A stretch of DNA of 12,876 nt, taken from contig JAMPAW010000011.1 in assembly GCA_023666975.1 (NCBI GenBank), positions 34,358 through 47,233 of the forward strand. The letters run 5' to 3'. The position numbers and the translations under genes were made by a program. Positions 6,775-12,876 of the stretch are shown one piece after another. The notes under the pieces are model-generated. The model had not been told where the DNA came from. It did not search any database and was given only the letters and a program-made list of their open reading frames with translations. The first letter of the stretch is position 1, and every line of letters begins with the position of its first letter. Source of the DNA: Clostridium sp. (lineage in GTDB: Bacteria > Bacillota_A > Clostridia > Lachnospirales > Lachnospiraceae).

Positions 6775-6803
6775 ATGAATTATCGGTTTTCCCCTATTTT
6801 CCC

Positions 6804-6832
6804 TGTTCTTATTGATGTTTATATGCTATAAT
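6804..6832 (+). promoter_or_regulatory. Extended -10 promoter for the beta-helix gene
   Basis: TGCTATAAT supplies a perfect -10 (6827-6832) with TG at 6824-6825. At 17-base spacing the -35 is only TGTTCT (6804-6809), acceptable for an extended -10 promoter. Transcription would start near 6839. A ribosome site AGAGGAGGA (6852-6860) lies 5 bases before the ATG at 6866. Confidence 0.65.
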
Positions 6833-6865
6833 AACCCCGACATATTCAATTAGAGGAGGAATTTT

Positions 6866-8014
6866 ATGCGTAAAACGATCATCTTTTGTCTTTGTTTCTT
6901 CTGCATGTTACTGTCATCTGTCTCCGTACAGGCCGCAACAATTGTAGAAGAAAAATCAGAAAACGGCATGAGAGAGTTTGTCATTTCCAGTGAAGGCGGG
7001 AAGGAAGCCACAAGATTAATATCTGACTGCCTGAAAAGCAACGACAACAACGGTGTCAAAATTGTTCTGCTTCCCGGCAGCTACAATTTACAATACACAC
7101 TGCGTTTCAAGAGTAATACCACGCTTATTGCAACAGGCGCCACGATTACACAGACCAAAGCCGGTACTGGTTTTATTATGAACGGAACTTCGGCCCGGAA
7201 AAAATACGGCAGCATCAAAAACATTTTGATTGACGGCGGCACATGGATAGGAACTTCCGCTCCTAACAAAGAAAAGACCAAAAAGCCGAACGGTTACTAT
7301 GTCGGCTATAGCGGTTTTATGTTTAACCACGGTGAAAACATCACCATTAAAAACTGCTCATTTAAGAATAACTACAACGGGCATTTTATTGAATTTGCTG
7401 CAGTCAACAACGGTACAATCACCAATTGCAACATGAATATGAAGGGCAGTAAATATATCGGTGAGGCAACCAATGAAGCGATTCAGATTGACAACACCTA
7501 TGCCAAGGAAAATTCTCCAAGCGGGGAACCATGGGACGACACTCCATGCAAAAATATTACCATCAAAAACTGTAATATCAAATATGCCCGTGGAATCGGC
7601 ACAAACCGGAAAGGGAATCGTTTCTATGAAAACATCAAAATTGCCGATAATAAAATTACCTCTACCAAAGGGGAGGGAATCAATGCTTACGATATCAAGG
7701 GACTTACGATTACCGGCAACACGATAAAGGTTACCCATAAGACAAACAATTATCTGTCTACCGGCATTTATATTGGCTTAGATTCCAAAATCTCAAAATG
7801 GGGAAAATATTCCACAAGCATCACCAAAAATAATGTCGTCGGTTATAACAACGGGATTAAAATTTATTCGTTAAGCGGTTCCAAATTCAATAAAATTGTC
7901 TTAAAAAATAATACTATTGCTTCACGCAAATCAAAGGACGCCGCACTGAGCCTGCACACAGCCTGCATTAAAACGATCACAAACCAAAACAACAAATTAA
8001 AAAAGGCAAAATAG
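6866..8014 (+). CDS. Secreted right-handed parallel beta-helix protein, pectate-lyase/GH28-like
   Basis: The 382-residue product begins with a signal peptide: MRK, a hydrophobic core at 4-20, and likely cleavage after VQA (residue 23). Next comes an entry segment typical of polysaccharide-acting beta-helix proteins (VKIVLLPGSYNL, then LRFKSNTTLIATGATI). The rest, from about 115 to 350, is a ladder of short Asn/Gly/Ile-rich repeats such as NITIKNCSFKNN, NITIKNCNIKYA, NIKIADNKITS and GLTITGNTIKVT, each about one helix turn. No lipobox, sorting signal or cell-wall-binding module is visible, so it should be released or held by unseen contacts. The fold is clear. The substrate is not: I cannot place catalytic residues with confidence, so pectate lyase, polygalacturonase or a non-enzymatic helix all remain possible. 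It is the only plus-strand gene, with its own promoter and terminator, between two core-gene blocks. Confidence 0.85.
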   Translation: MRKTIIFCLCFFCMLLSSVSVQAATIVEEKSENGMREFVISSEGGKEATRLISDCLKSNDNNGVKIVLLPGSYNLQYTLRFKSNTTLIATGATITQTKAGTGFIMNGTSARKKYGSIKNILIDGGTWIGTSAPNKEKTKKPNGYYVGYSGFMFNHGENITIKNCSFKNNYNGHFIEFAAVNNGTITNCNMNMKGSKYIGEATNEAIQIDNTYAKENSPSGEPWDDTPCKNITIKNCNIKYARGIGTNRKGNRFYENIKIADNKITSTKGEGINAYDIKGLTITGNTIKVTHKTNNYLSTGIYIGLDSKISKWGKYSTSITKNNVVGYNNGIKIYSLSGSKFNKIVLKNNTIASRKSKDAALSLHTACIKTITNQNNKLKKAK

Positions 8015-8055
8015 TAAAATGCCCCGCACCATTTATCGGTACGGGGTATTTTACT
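8013..8055. terminator. Bidirectional terminator shared by the beta-helix gene and gpmI
   Basis: AGTAAAAT (8013-8020) pairs with ATTTTACT (8048-8055). The stem continues through a G-T wobble, CCCCG/CGGGG (8022-8026 with 8042-8046), one mismatch and ACC/GGT, closing on a 7-base loop. The A-rich/T-rich base of the stem serves both strands. It starts within the stop codon of the plus-strand gene and lies 11 bases beyond the gpmI stop. Confidence 0.88.
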
Positions 8056-8066
8056 ATAACTCGGTA

Positions 8067-9605
8067 TCAGTGTACAATCAAACTCTCTCCGGTCATCTCC
8101 GCCGGCTTGGGAAGTTCCATAATCTCCAGTAACGTTGGGGCAATATCGGCAAGACAGCCGCCCTCCCGCAGCTTCACATCGCCATAATTGACCAGAATGA
8201 ACGGTACCGGATTCGTCGTATGTGCCGTATGCGGATTACCGGTCTCATAATCAACCATCTTTTCCGCATTCCCGTGGTCTGCACAGATGAACAGTACACC
8301 GTCCACCTTCCGGACCGCTTCCACAGCAGAACCAACACAGGCATCCACACGCTCCACGGCCTTGACAGCAGCCGGTATCACACCGGTATGTCCCACCATA
8401 TCCGGATTCGCAAAATTAATAATGATCACATCATATTCTCCACTGGTAATGGCAGCATCTAATTTCTCGCCGACTTCCGGAGCACTCATCTCCGGCTGCA
8501 AATCATAGGTTGCCACGGACGGTGATTTCACCAGTGTTCTCTGCTCATCTTTGTTCGGCTCTTCCACACCGCCATTAAAGAAGAAGGTAACATGTGCATA
8601 CTTCTCCGTCTCTGCCAGTCTTAACTGCTTCTTACCCATCTTGGCCAGATATTCACCAAATGTATTTTCAATCGACTGCTTCTTAAATGCGACTAATTTG
8701 TTCGGAATCGATTCATCATAATCCTTAAAGCACACATAGGTAAGCGGCATACGGCCATTTCTCCGCTCAAAACCGGTAAATTCATCATCGCAGAATGCTC
8801 TGGTCAGTTCCCTTGCCCGGTCCGGACGGAAATTGTAAAAGATAACGGAATCATTTGGTTTCACCGTTGCCACCGGCTTGTCATTTTCCATGATCACAGT
8901 CGGAAGCACAAACTCGTCTGTCACCTCTTTCTCATAGGAAGCTGCCATCGCTTCCACGGGGTCTGTTGCGGTTTCCCCTTCTCCGTAAACCAATGCTGCA
9001 TATGCCTTCTCGACACGGTCCCAGCGGTTATCCCGATCCATTGCATAATAACGTCCGGATAAAGATGCGACCTTACCCACACCGATTTCCTGCATCTTTG
9101 CCACTAATTCCGCTACATAATCCTTGCCGGAAGCTGGCGGCGTGTCACGCCCGTCTAAGAACGGGTGAACATAAACATTTTCAAATCCTTCCCGCTTACA
9201 CAGCTCCAAGATTCCGTATACATGGGTATTATGGCTGTGTACGCCGCCATCGGATAACAATCCCCATAAATGCAGGTCGGAGTGGTTCTTTTTACAATTT
9301 GCAATCGCCTCTAACATTGCCTCGTTTTGGAAAAAATCCCCGTCTTCAATTGCTTTGGTGATCGACGTTAAATCCTGATAAATAATACGTCCGGCACCGA
9401 TATTCATATGTCCGACCTCGGAGTTTCCCATCTGTCCGTCGGGAAGCCCTACTGCCAGCCCGGAAGCATTTCCCGGAACAAACGGGCATTCCTTCATCAG
9501 CTTATCCATCACAGGGGTATTTGCCATGGCAATTGCATTGCCCTCTGGGTTTTCATTTAAACCATAACCATCAAGTACCATTAAAACAACCGGTTTCTTA
9601 CTCAT
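8067..9605 (-). CDS. gpmI: 2,3-bisphosphoglycerate-independent phosphoglycerate mutase
   Basis: This enzyme interconverts 3- and 2-phosphoglycerate in the cytoplasm, one step before enolase, using two Mn ions and a phosphoserine. The 512 residues are full length. D12 (MVLDGYG) and the nucleophile S62 (GQMGNSEVGH) are in place, as are H123, the FRPDR motif (259-263), K335, D402 and H406 (PDMVGHTG), D443 and H444 (CADHGNAEKM) and H462. The ATG has AAGGAG 7 bases upstream, overlapping the end of the shikimate-kinase gene. The aroK stop is 14 bases upstream, so the two are probably co-transcribed. Transcription ends at the shared terminator. It is unrelated in fold to the cofactor-dependent GpmA. 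Confidence 0.98.
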   Translation of the reverse strand: MSKKPVVLMVLDGYGLNENPEGNAIAMANTPVMDKLMKECPFVPGNASGLAVGLPDGQMGNSEVGHMNIGAGRIIYQDLTSITKAIEDGDFFQNEAMLEAIANCKKNHSDLHLWGLLSDGGVHSHNTHVYGILELCKREGFENVYVHPFLDGRDTPPASGKDYVAELVAKMQEIGVGKVASLSGRYYAMDRDNRWDRVEKAYAALVYGEGETATDPVEAMAASYEKEVTDEFVLPTVIMENDKPVATVKPNDSVIFYNFRPDRARELTRAFCDDEFTGFERRNGRMPLTYVCFKDYDESIPNKLVAFKKQSIENTFGEYLAKMGKKQLRLAETEKYAHVTFFFNGGVEEPNKDEQRTLVKSPSVATYDLQPEMSAPEVGEKLDAAITSGEYDVIIINFANPDMVGHTGVIPAAVKAVERVDACVGSAVEAVRKVDGVLFICADHGNAEKMVDYETGNPHTAHTTNPVPFILVNYGDVKLREGGCLADIAPTLLEIMELPKPAEMTGESLIVH

Positions 9606-9619
9606 AACTACTCTCCTTT

Positions 9620-10132
9620 TTATAATATGTTCAAGAAGCCTAACTCCCTCTTCATCAGCTGCACCATCTCCCGGATGCTCAGCCGTTCTGCATGGACGGT
9701 TATCTCTGCATATTGCTCATAAAGAGGCTTGCGCTCCTCATATAAATCCCGAAAACTCTGCCCTACCCGGATAGAGACGCCCCGCTGTGCCAAATCCCCT
9801 ATGCGTTCACACAGGGATTCATACGACAATTCAAGATAAACAATTGTTCCAATCGTTCGCAAATGTTCCATTGCCTCTCTTCCATATACCGCACTTCCGC
9901 CTGTAGCAATCACTGCCCTATGGTAATCCAGCGAGGCATTGATTTCATTCTCCAAACGGTTAAATCCATCAACTCCATGGGTCTCAATAATTTCACTTAA
10001 TAAAAGATCGGTTTTCTCCTGAATAACCAAATCGGAATCCACAAACCGGTATCCCAATGCTTTTGCCAGCACAACACCCACTGTACTCTTACCGCAGCTA
10101 GGCATTCCTATCAATACAATATTATCTTTCAT
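9620..10132 (-). CDS. aroK: Shikimate kinase
   Basis: The predicted reaction is ATP-dependent 3-phosphorylation of shikimate in aromatic amino acid biosynthesis. The 170 residues match the usual length. Visible are the Walker A loop GMPSCGKS (9-16), DSD (32-34), R59 in FNRLENE, the GG of ATGGSAV (78-79), lid residue R117 (QRG), and R134 in LYEERKPLYEQYA. These are the shikimate-binding and lid positions of the family, so the assignment is good. The lid is somewhat unusual, reading QRGVSIRVGQSF. It starts at ATG with AAGGA 7 bases upstream. It is not beside other aro genes but between a membrane-protein gene and gpmI, so a related small-molecule kinase activity is not excluded. Confidence 0.9.
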   Translation of the reverse strand: MKDNIVLIGMPSCGKSTVGVVLAKALGYRFVDSDLVIQEKTDLLLSEIIETHGVDGFNRLENEINASLDYHRAVIATGGSAVYGREAMEHLRTIGTIVYLELSYESLCERIGDLAQRGVSIRVGQSFRDLYEERKPLYEQYAEITVHAERLSIREMVQLMKRELGFLNIL

Positions 10133-10155
10133 ACTGCATTCCTTATTCTATATTG

Positions 10156-10659
10156 CTATATATAAATATCATACATTTTGTTCCTGGCATAGTTTTTTAC
10201 ATGAGCGAGTATTTTTTCATTCGGCTCCATCATCACCAGTTCTTTACTACCATTTTGCTCCACGACAAAGGAAATCACTTTACCATCACCGGTTCTCGAT
10301 GTATAATCCCTTTTTTTGGAAAACGTTTCCGCTGCAATCCGATTGGAATCTTTGGGAACAATCATCGTAACCTGATCTAATTCAAAGCTCATCAGTTCTT
10401 TCCTCTTACTTGCATTATAAATCGCCGCAATCTCTACACCGCCGTTGGTCAAAATATATTCATATTCCATATTACGGTTTCCCATAAAGTAGAAAAATAA
10501 ACAGATACCCGCCAAAAACAGTGCAAAACCAATCAATACAGAAAAGAAAACTGCCCCACAGCCTGCCACTGCCAGCAAGACCGACAGGAAAAGCTTCACA
10601 TAATAATCACCTGCCGGCTTTGCCCGAAATGCCTGCTCTACATAGCTGTCACTAAACAT
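10156..10659 (-). CDS. Small two-helix membrane protein, conserved-hypothetical type (perhaps DUF6106)
   Basis: The 167-residue product has a short N-terminus beginning MFSDSYVEQAF and two adjacent membrane helices (about 21-38 and 40-60). A cytoplasmic-type domain of about 105 residues follows, with NMEYEYILTNGGVEIAAIYNASKRKELMSF near its start. The EYEY...NG...I...SKRK pattern reminds me of a DUF6106-type family in Clostridia, but I cannot confirm this and no function is implied. The ribosome site GGGAGG lies inside the last codons of the upstream flavoprotein gene, and only 3 bases separate that stop from this ATG, so translation is probably coupled. It precedes aroK by 23 bases. Confidence 0.85.
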   Translation of the reverse strand: MFSDSYVEQAFRAKPAGDYYVKLFLSVLLAVAGCGAVFFSVLIGFALFLAGICLFFYFMGNRNMEYEYILTNGGVEIAAIYNASKRKELMSFELDQVTMIVPKDSNRIAAETFSKKRDYTSRTGDGKVISFVVEQNGSKELVMMEPNEKILAHVKNYARNKMYDIYI

Positions 10660-10662
10660 ATA

Positions 10663-12054
10663 TTACCTCCCGCTTAGATACTCATCAATCGCTTTGGCCG
10701 CTTTCTTACCGGCACCCATCGCCAGAATAACCGTTGCCGCTCCCGTCACGGTATCACCGCCGGCATATACACCGTCCTTACTGGTCTTCATCGTATCCTC
10801 TTCCACGATAATGCCGCCCCATCTCTGCGTATCAAGCCCTGGTGTCGTCTGACGGATTAAAGGATTCGGGCTCTGGCCGATTGCAATGACAACCGTATCC
10901 ACGTCAATGACATAATTAGAGCCCTCCACAGGCTTTGGAGAACGTCTTCCCGACTCGTCCGGTTCCCCCAGCTCCTGTTTGATGACCTCAATTCCCGTTA
11001 CCCAGCCGTCTTCGCCATGAATTTCGCAGGGATTATTCAATAACTTGAATATGATGCCCTCTTCCTTTGCATGATGCACTTCCTCCGCTCTGGCAGGAAG
11101 CTCCTCCTCGGAACGCCGGTAAACGATATATACCTCTTCCGCGCCAAGGCGTTTTGCCGTTCTCGCCGCATCCATTGCCACATTGCCCGCACCGACAACA
11201 GCAACCTTCTTTCCAACCTTAACCGGAGTCGGCGCTTCCGGGAACTTATACGCTTTCATCAGATTCACACGGGTTAAAAACTCATTGGCAGAATAAACGC
11301 CAAGTAAATTCTCACCCGGAATATTCAAAAATCTTGGCAGACCGGCACCGGAACCGACAAACACGGCCTCATAGCCCTGCTCCATCAGCTCGTCAATCGT
11401 TACAGACCTTCCTACAATTACATTCGTCTCAATGTCAACACCAAGTTTTTCAACGGTTTCAATCTCTCTTGCAACCAAATCCTTCGGCAGACGGAACTCT
11501 GGAATACCGTAACTCAGCACGCCGCCAGCCTTATGAAGTGCCTCGAATACCGTTACATCATACCCCTTCTTGATCAATTCTCCCGCACAGGTAATTCCTG
11601 CCGGTCCAGAACCGACAACGGCAACCCGCTTTCCGTTCTTTTCAATCTGAACCTCGGCAGGCTTCGCATTCGCCATATGATAATCTGCAACAAAACGCTC
11701 CAAACGTCCAATCGCTACCGGCTCTCCCTTAATCCCGCGGACACATTTGCCCTCACACTGGTTTTCCTGCGGGCACACACGGCCGCAGATTGCCGGAAGG
11801 GCATTCTCACTGGTAATAATCCCGTAGGCGGCCTCAAAACCACCCTCTGCCACCTTTTCAATAAATCCCGGAATCGGCACATTCACAGGACATCCGTCCA
11901 TACAGGGCTTATGTTTACAGTTCAGGCAGCGCGCCGCTTCTTCCATTGCCATTTCTTTTGTGTAACCCAGAGCAACCTCTGAAAAATTTTTATTGCGGAC
12001 ATTCGGCTCCTGCTCCGGCATTGCCACTTTCGTCATACTCATATTTCTTTCCAT
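10663..12054 (-). CDS. nfnB: NADPH-binding FAD/iron-sulfur oxidoreductase, NfnB-type (GltA/glutamate synthase small-subunit family)
   Basis: With the adjacent NfnA-like protein this should form the electron-bifurcating NADH-dependent ferredoxin:NADP+ oxidoreductase, balancing ferredoxin, NADH and NADPH in anaerobes. The 463 residues begin with a domain for two [4Fe-4S] clusters, with cysteines at 43, 46, 51 and 55 and at 90, 94, 100 and 104. A FAD-binding GSGPAG (148-153) follows, then a second nucleotide site in VVGAGNVAMDAARTA, and a C-terminal GGDTVTGAATVILAMGAGKKAA. The ATG has AAGGAG 9 bases upstream. The same family includes the small subunit of NADPH glutamate synthase and archaeal-type GltA. 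The neighbouring NfnA partner and the absence of a large glutamate synthase subunit favour Nfn. Sulfide dehydrogenase SudA is the other alternative. Confidence 0.88.
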   Translation of the reverse strand: MERNMSMTKVAMPEQEPNVRNKNFSEVALGYTKEMAMEEAARCLNCKHKPCMDGCPVNVPIPGFIEKVAEGGFEAAYGIITSENALPAICGRVCPQENQCEGKCVRGIKGEPVAIGRLERFVADYHMANAKPAEVQIEKNGKRVAVVGSGPAGITCAGELIKKGYDVTVFEALHKAGGVLSYGIPEFRLPKDLVAREIETVEKLGVDIETNVIVGRSVTIDELMEQGYEAVFVGSGAGLPRFLNIPGENLLGVYSANEFLTRVNLMKAYKFPEAPTPVKVGKKVAVVGAGNVAMDAARTAKRLGAEEVYIVYRRSEEELPARAEEVHHAKEEGIIFKLLNNPCEIHGEDGWVTGIEVIKQELGEPDESGRRSPKPVEGSNYVIDVDTVVIAIGQSPNPLIRQTTPGLDTQRWGGIIVEEDTMKTSKDGVYAGGDTVTGAATVILAMGAGKKAAKAIDEYLSGR

Positions 12055-12103
12055 TCCGTATATCTCCTTTAATCAATTTGTAACTTCCCGCACAACAGTC
12101 TAT

Positions 12104-12876
12104 CTATGCATTTGCCAGCTTGCAGGCATGCTCTTCCTCTTTAAACATACCCTGTCTCTTCATGCACTCGTCAAAATCTACTAAAAATCCGTCAAAATCC
12201 GGGCCGTCCACGCAGGCGAATTTGGTTTCACCGCCAACGGTCACACGGCAGCCGCCGCACATTCCGGTTCCGTCAATCATAATCGGATTTAACGATACCG
12301 CTGTCGGAATCGCAAGCGGTTTTGTCACATTGACCACATTCTTCATCATAATCAGCGGTCCAATGGCAATCACCTCATCAAACTTCTCACCCTTATCAAT
12401 CAAATCCTGCAATACCGTGGTAACAAAGCCTTTTGTCCCAAGGCTTCCGTCATCTGTAGCAATATATACGTTGTCACAAAACGCCTCAAACTTCTCGGCC
12501 AGAATGACAAATTCCGCAGAACGTCCACCGATGATCACATCTACCTTTACCCCCATGTCATGCAGCTTCCTAAGCTGTGGATAAAGCGGGGCAGCACCTA
12601 CGCCGCCTGCCACGCCAATCACATGGTCACATTTGTGCAATGGTGCAGGCTGTCCTAAAGGACCTACAAAATCCTCTACATATTCTCCTGCCTGTTTTTT
12701 GGACAGCAATTCCGTAGAATAGCCGACTACCTGATAAATAATCGTAACCGTTTTTTTCTCTCTGTCATAGTCTGCAATTGTAAGAGGTACTCTCTCACCA
12801 TCCTCGTCAACACGGACAATAATAAACTGACCGGCCTCGCACTTGTTTGCTACAAATGGTGCCTCAATCTCCATTA
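12104..12876 (-). CDS. nfnA: Ferredoxin-NADP reductase subunit alpha, NfnA-type, 5' end cut by window edge
   Basis: This is the NAD(H)-binding FAD/[2Fe-2S] partner of NfnB. The visible 257 residues begin inside the FAD-binding barrel (APFVANKCEAGQFIIV). Compared with the family about 15-20 N-terminal residues are missing, so the start lies beyond the right edge; the internal Met at the edge is not the start. RVPLTI (28-33) is the FAD motif. GVAGGVGAAPLYP (87-99) begins the NAD(P)-binding domain. D201, C206, C209 and C221 (IDGTGMCGGC, then FACVDGP) form the [2Fe-2S] site. One Asp plus three Cys is the ligand set known from NfnA. The gene ends 49 bases before nfnB. Related PyrK and SudB proteins share the layout but would be next to different partners. 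Confidence 0.9.
   Translation of the reverse strand, partial: MEIEAPFVANKCEAGQFIIVRVDEDGERVPLTIADYDREKKTVTIIYQVVGYSTELLSKKQAGEYVEDFVGPLGQPAPLHKCDHVIGVAGGVGAAPLYPQLRKLHDMGVKVDVIIGGRSAEFVILAEKFEAFCDNVYIATDDGSLGTKGFVTTVLQDLIDKGEKFDEVIAIGPLIMMKNVVNVTKPLAIPTAVSLNPIMIDGTGMCGGCRVTVGGETKFACVDGPDFDGFLVDFDECMKRQGMFKEEEHACKLANA

Larger units (their letters stand above)
6606..6865. other. Divergent intergenic region, about 260 bases
   Basis: This region separates the minus-strand membrane-protein gene from the plus-strand beta-helix gene. It holds a clear plus-strand extended -10 promoter at its right end. On the left there are poorly defined minus-strand boxes, for example TTGCAG and TATACA 15 bases apart near 6675-6700. 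A 28-codon open frame also lies on the minus strand. I see no strong inverted repeat or operator. Confidence 0.5.

Noticed and set aside
8966..9361. Plus-strand open frame of 131 codons
   Set aside because: It is the antisense shadow of gpmI, with a Pro/His/Arg-rich product typical of shadow frames.
11533..11982. Plus-strand open frame of 149 codons
   Set aside because: It is antisense to nfnB and has no initiation signals.
10663..12054. Annotation as the glutamate synthase small subunit (GltD)
   Set aside because: The family signature fits, but no large subunit is present and the adjacent gene is NfnA-like with an Asp-plus-three-Cys [2Fe-2S] site.

Overview
The window reads as chromosomal core DNA of a low-to-moderate GC member of the Clostridia, most likely the Lachnospiraceae. 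Supporting this are strong AGGAGG-type ribosome binding sites, extended -10 promoters (TATGATATAAT), the gene order secG-rnr-smpB-ssrA, and an NfnAB-type flavoprotein pair. I cannot name the species from sequence alone.

Left part (1-5900), nearly all on the minus strand and read right to left: enolase (eno), the SecG translocase subunit, RNase R (rnr), SmpB, a small membrane protein with a very acidic tail, then tmRNA (ssrA) and its terminator. Rnr, SmpB and tmRNA together form the ribosome-rescue system: tmRNA-SmpB frees stalled ribosomes and tags the nascent chain, here with (A)ADNKLAYAA, and RNase R degrades the faulty mRNA. A plus-strand terminator at the far left belongs to a gene outside the window.

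Two gaps in this cluster hold unusual structure. The gap between smpB and the acidic-tail gene (1040-1366) carries two copies of an extended -10 promoter, each followed by a hairpin with the same CTGCTTGCAG tip. Three back-to-back hairpins lie between the first promoter and the second. The gap between rnr and smpB is almost filled by a 9+9 bp inverted repeat that can also fold into a smaller competing hairpin.

Middle (5994-8055): a two-helix membrane protein of unknown function on the minus strand, a divergent intergenic region, and a secreted right-handed beta-helix (pectate-lyase/GH28-like) protein. The latter is the only plus-strand gene. It has its own promoter and shares a bidirectional terminator with gpmI, so it looks like an accessory gene set between two blocks of core genes.

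Right part (8067-12876), minus strand, read right to left: nfnA (cut by the window edge), nfnB, a small membrane protein, shikimate kinase and cofactor-independent phosphoglycerate mutase, ending at the shared terminator. Spacings are short, so this is probably one transcript from a promoter beyond the right edge. Enolase and phosphoglycerate mutase, which catalyse consecutive steps of lower glycolysis, thus lie near each other but in separate transcription units.

I see no CRISPR array, phage gene, insertion sequence with a transposase, tRNA or rRNA. The most plausible undescribed element is the promoter-hairpin repeat at 1091-1329.
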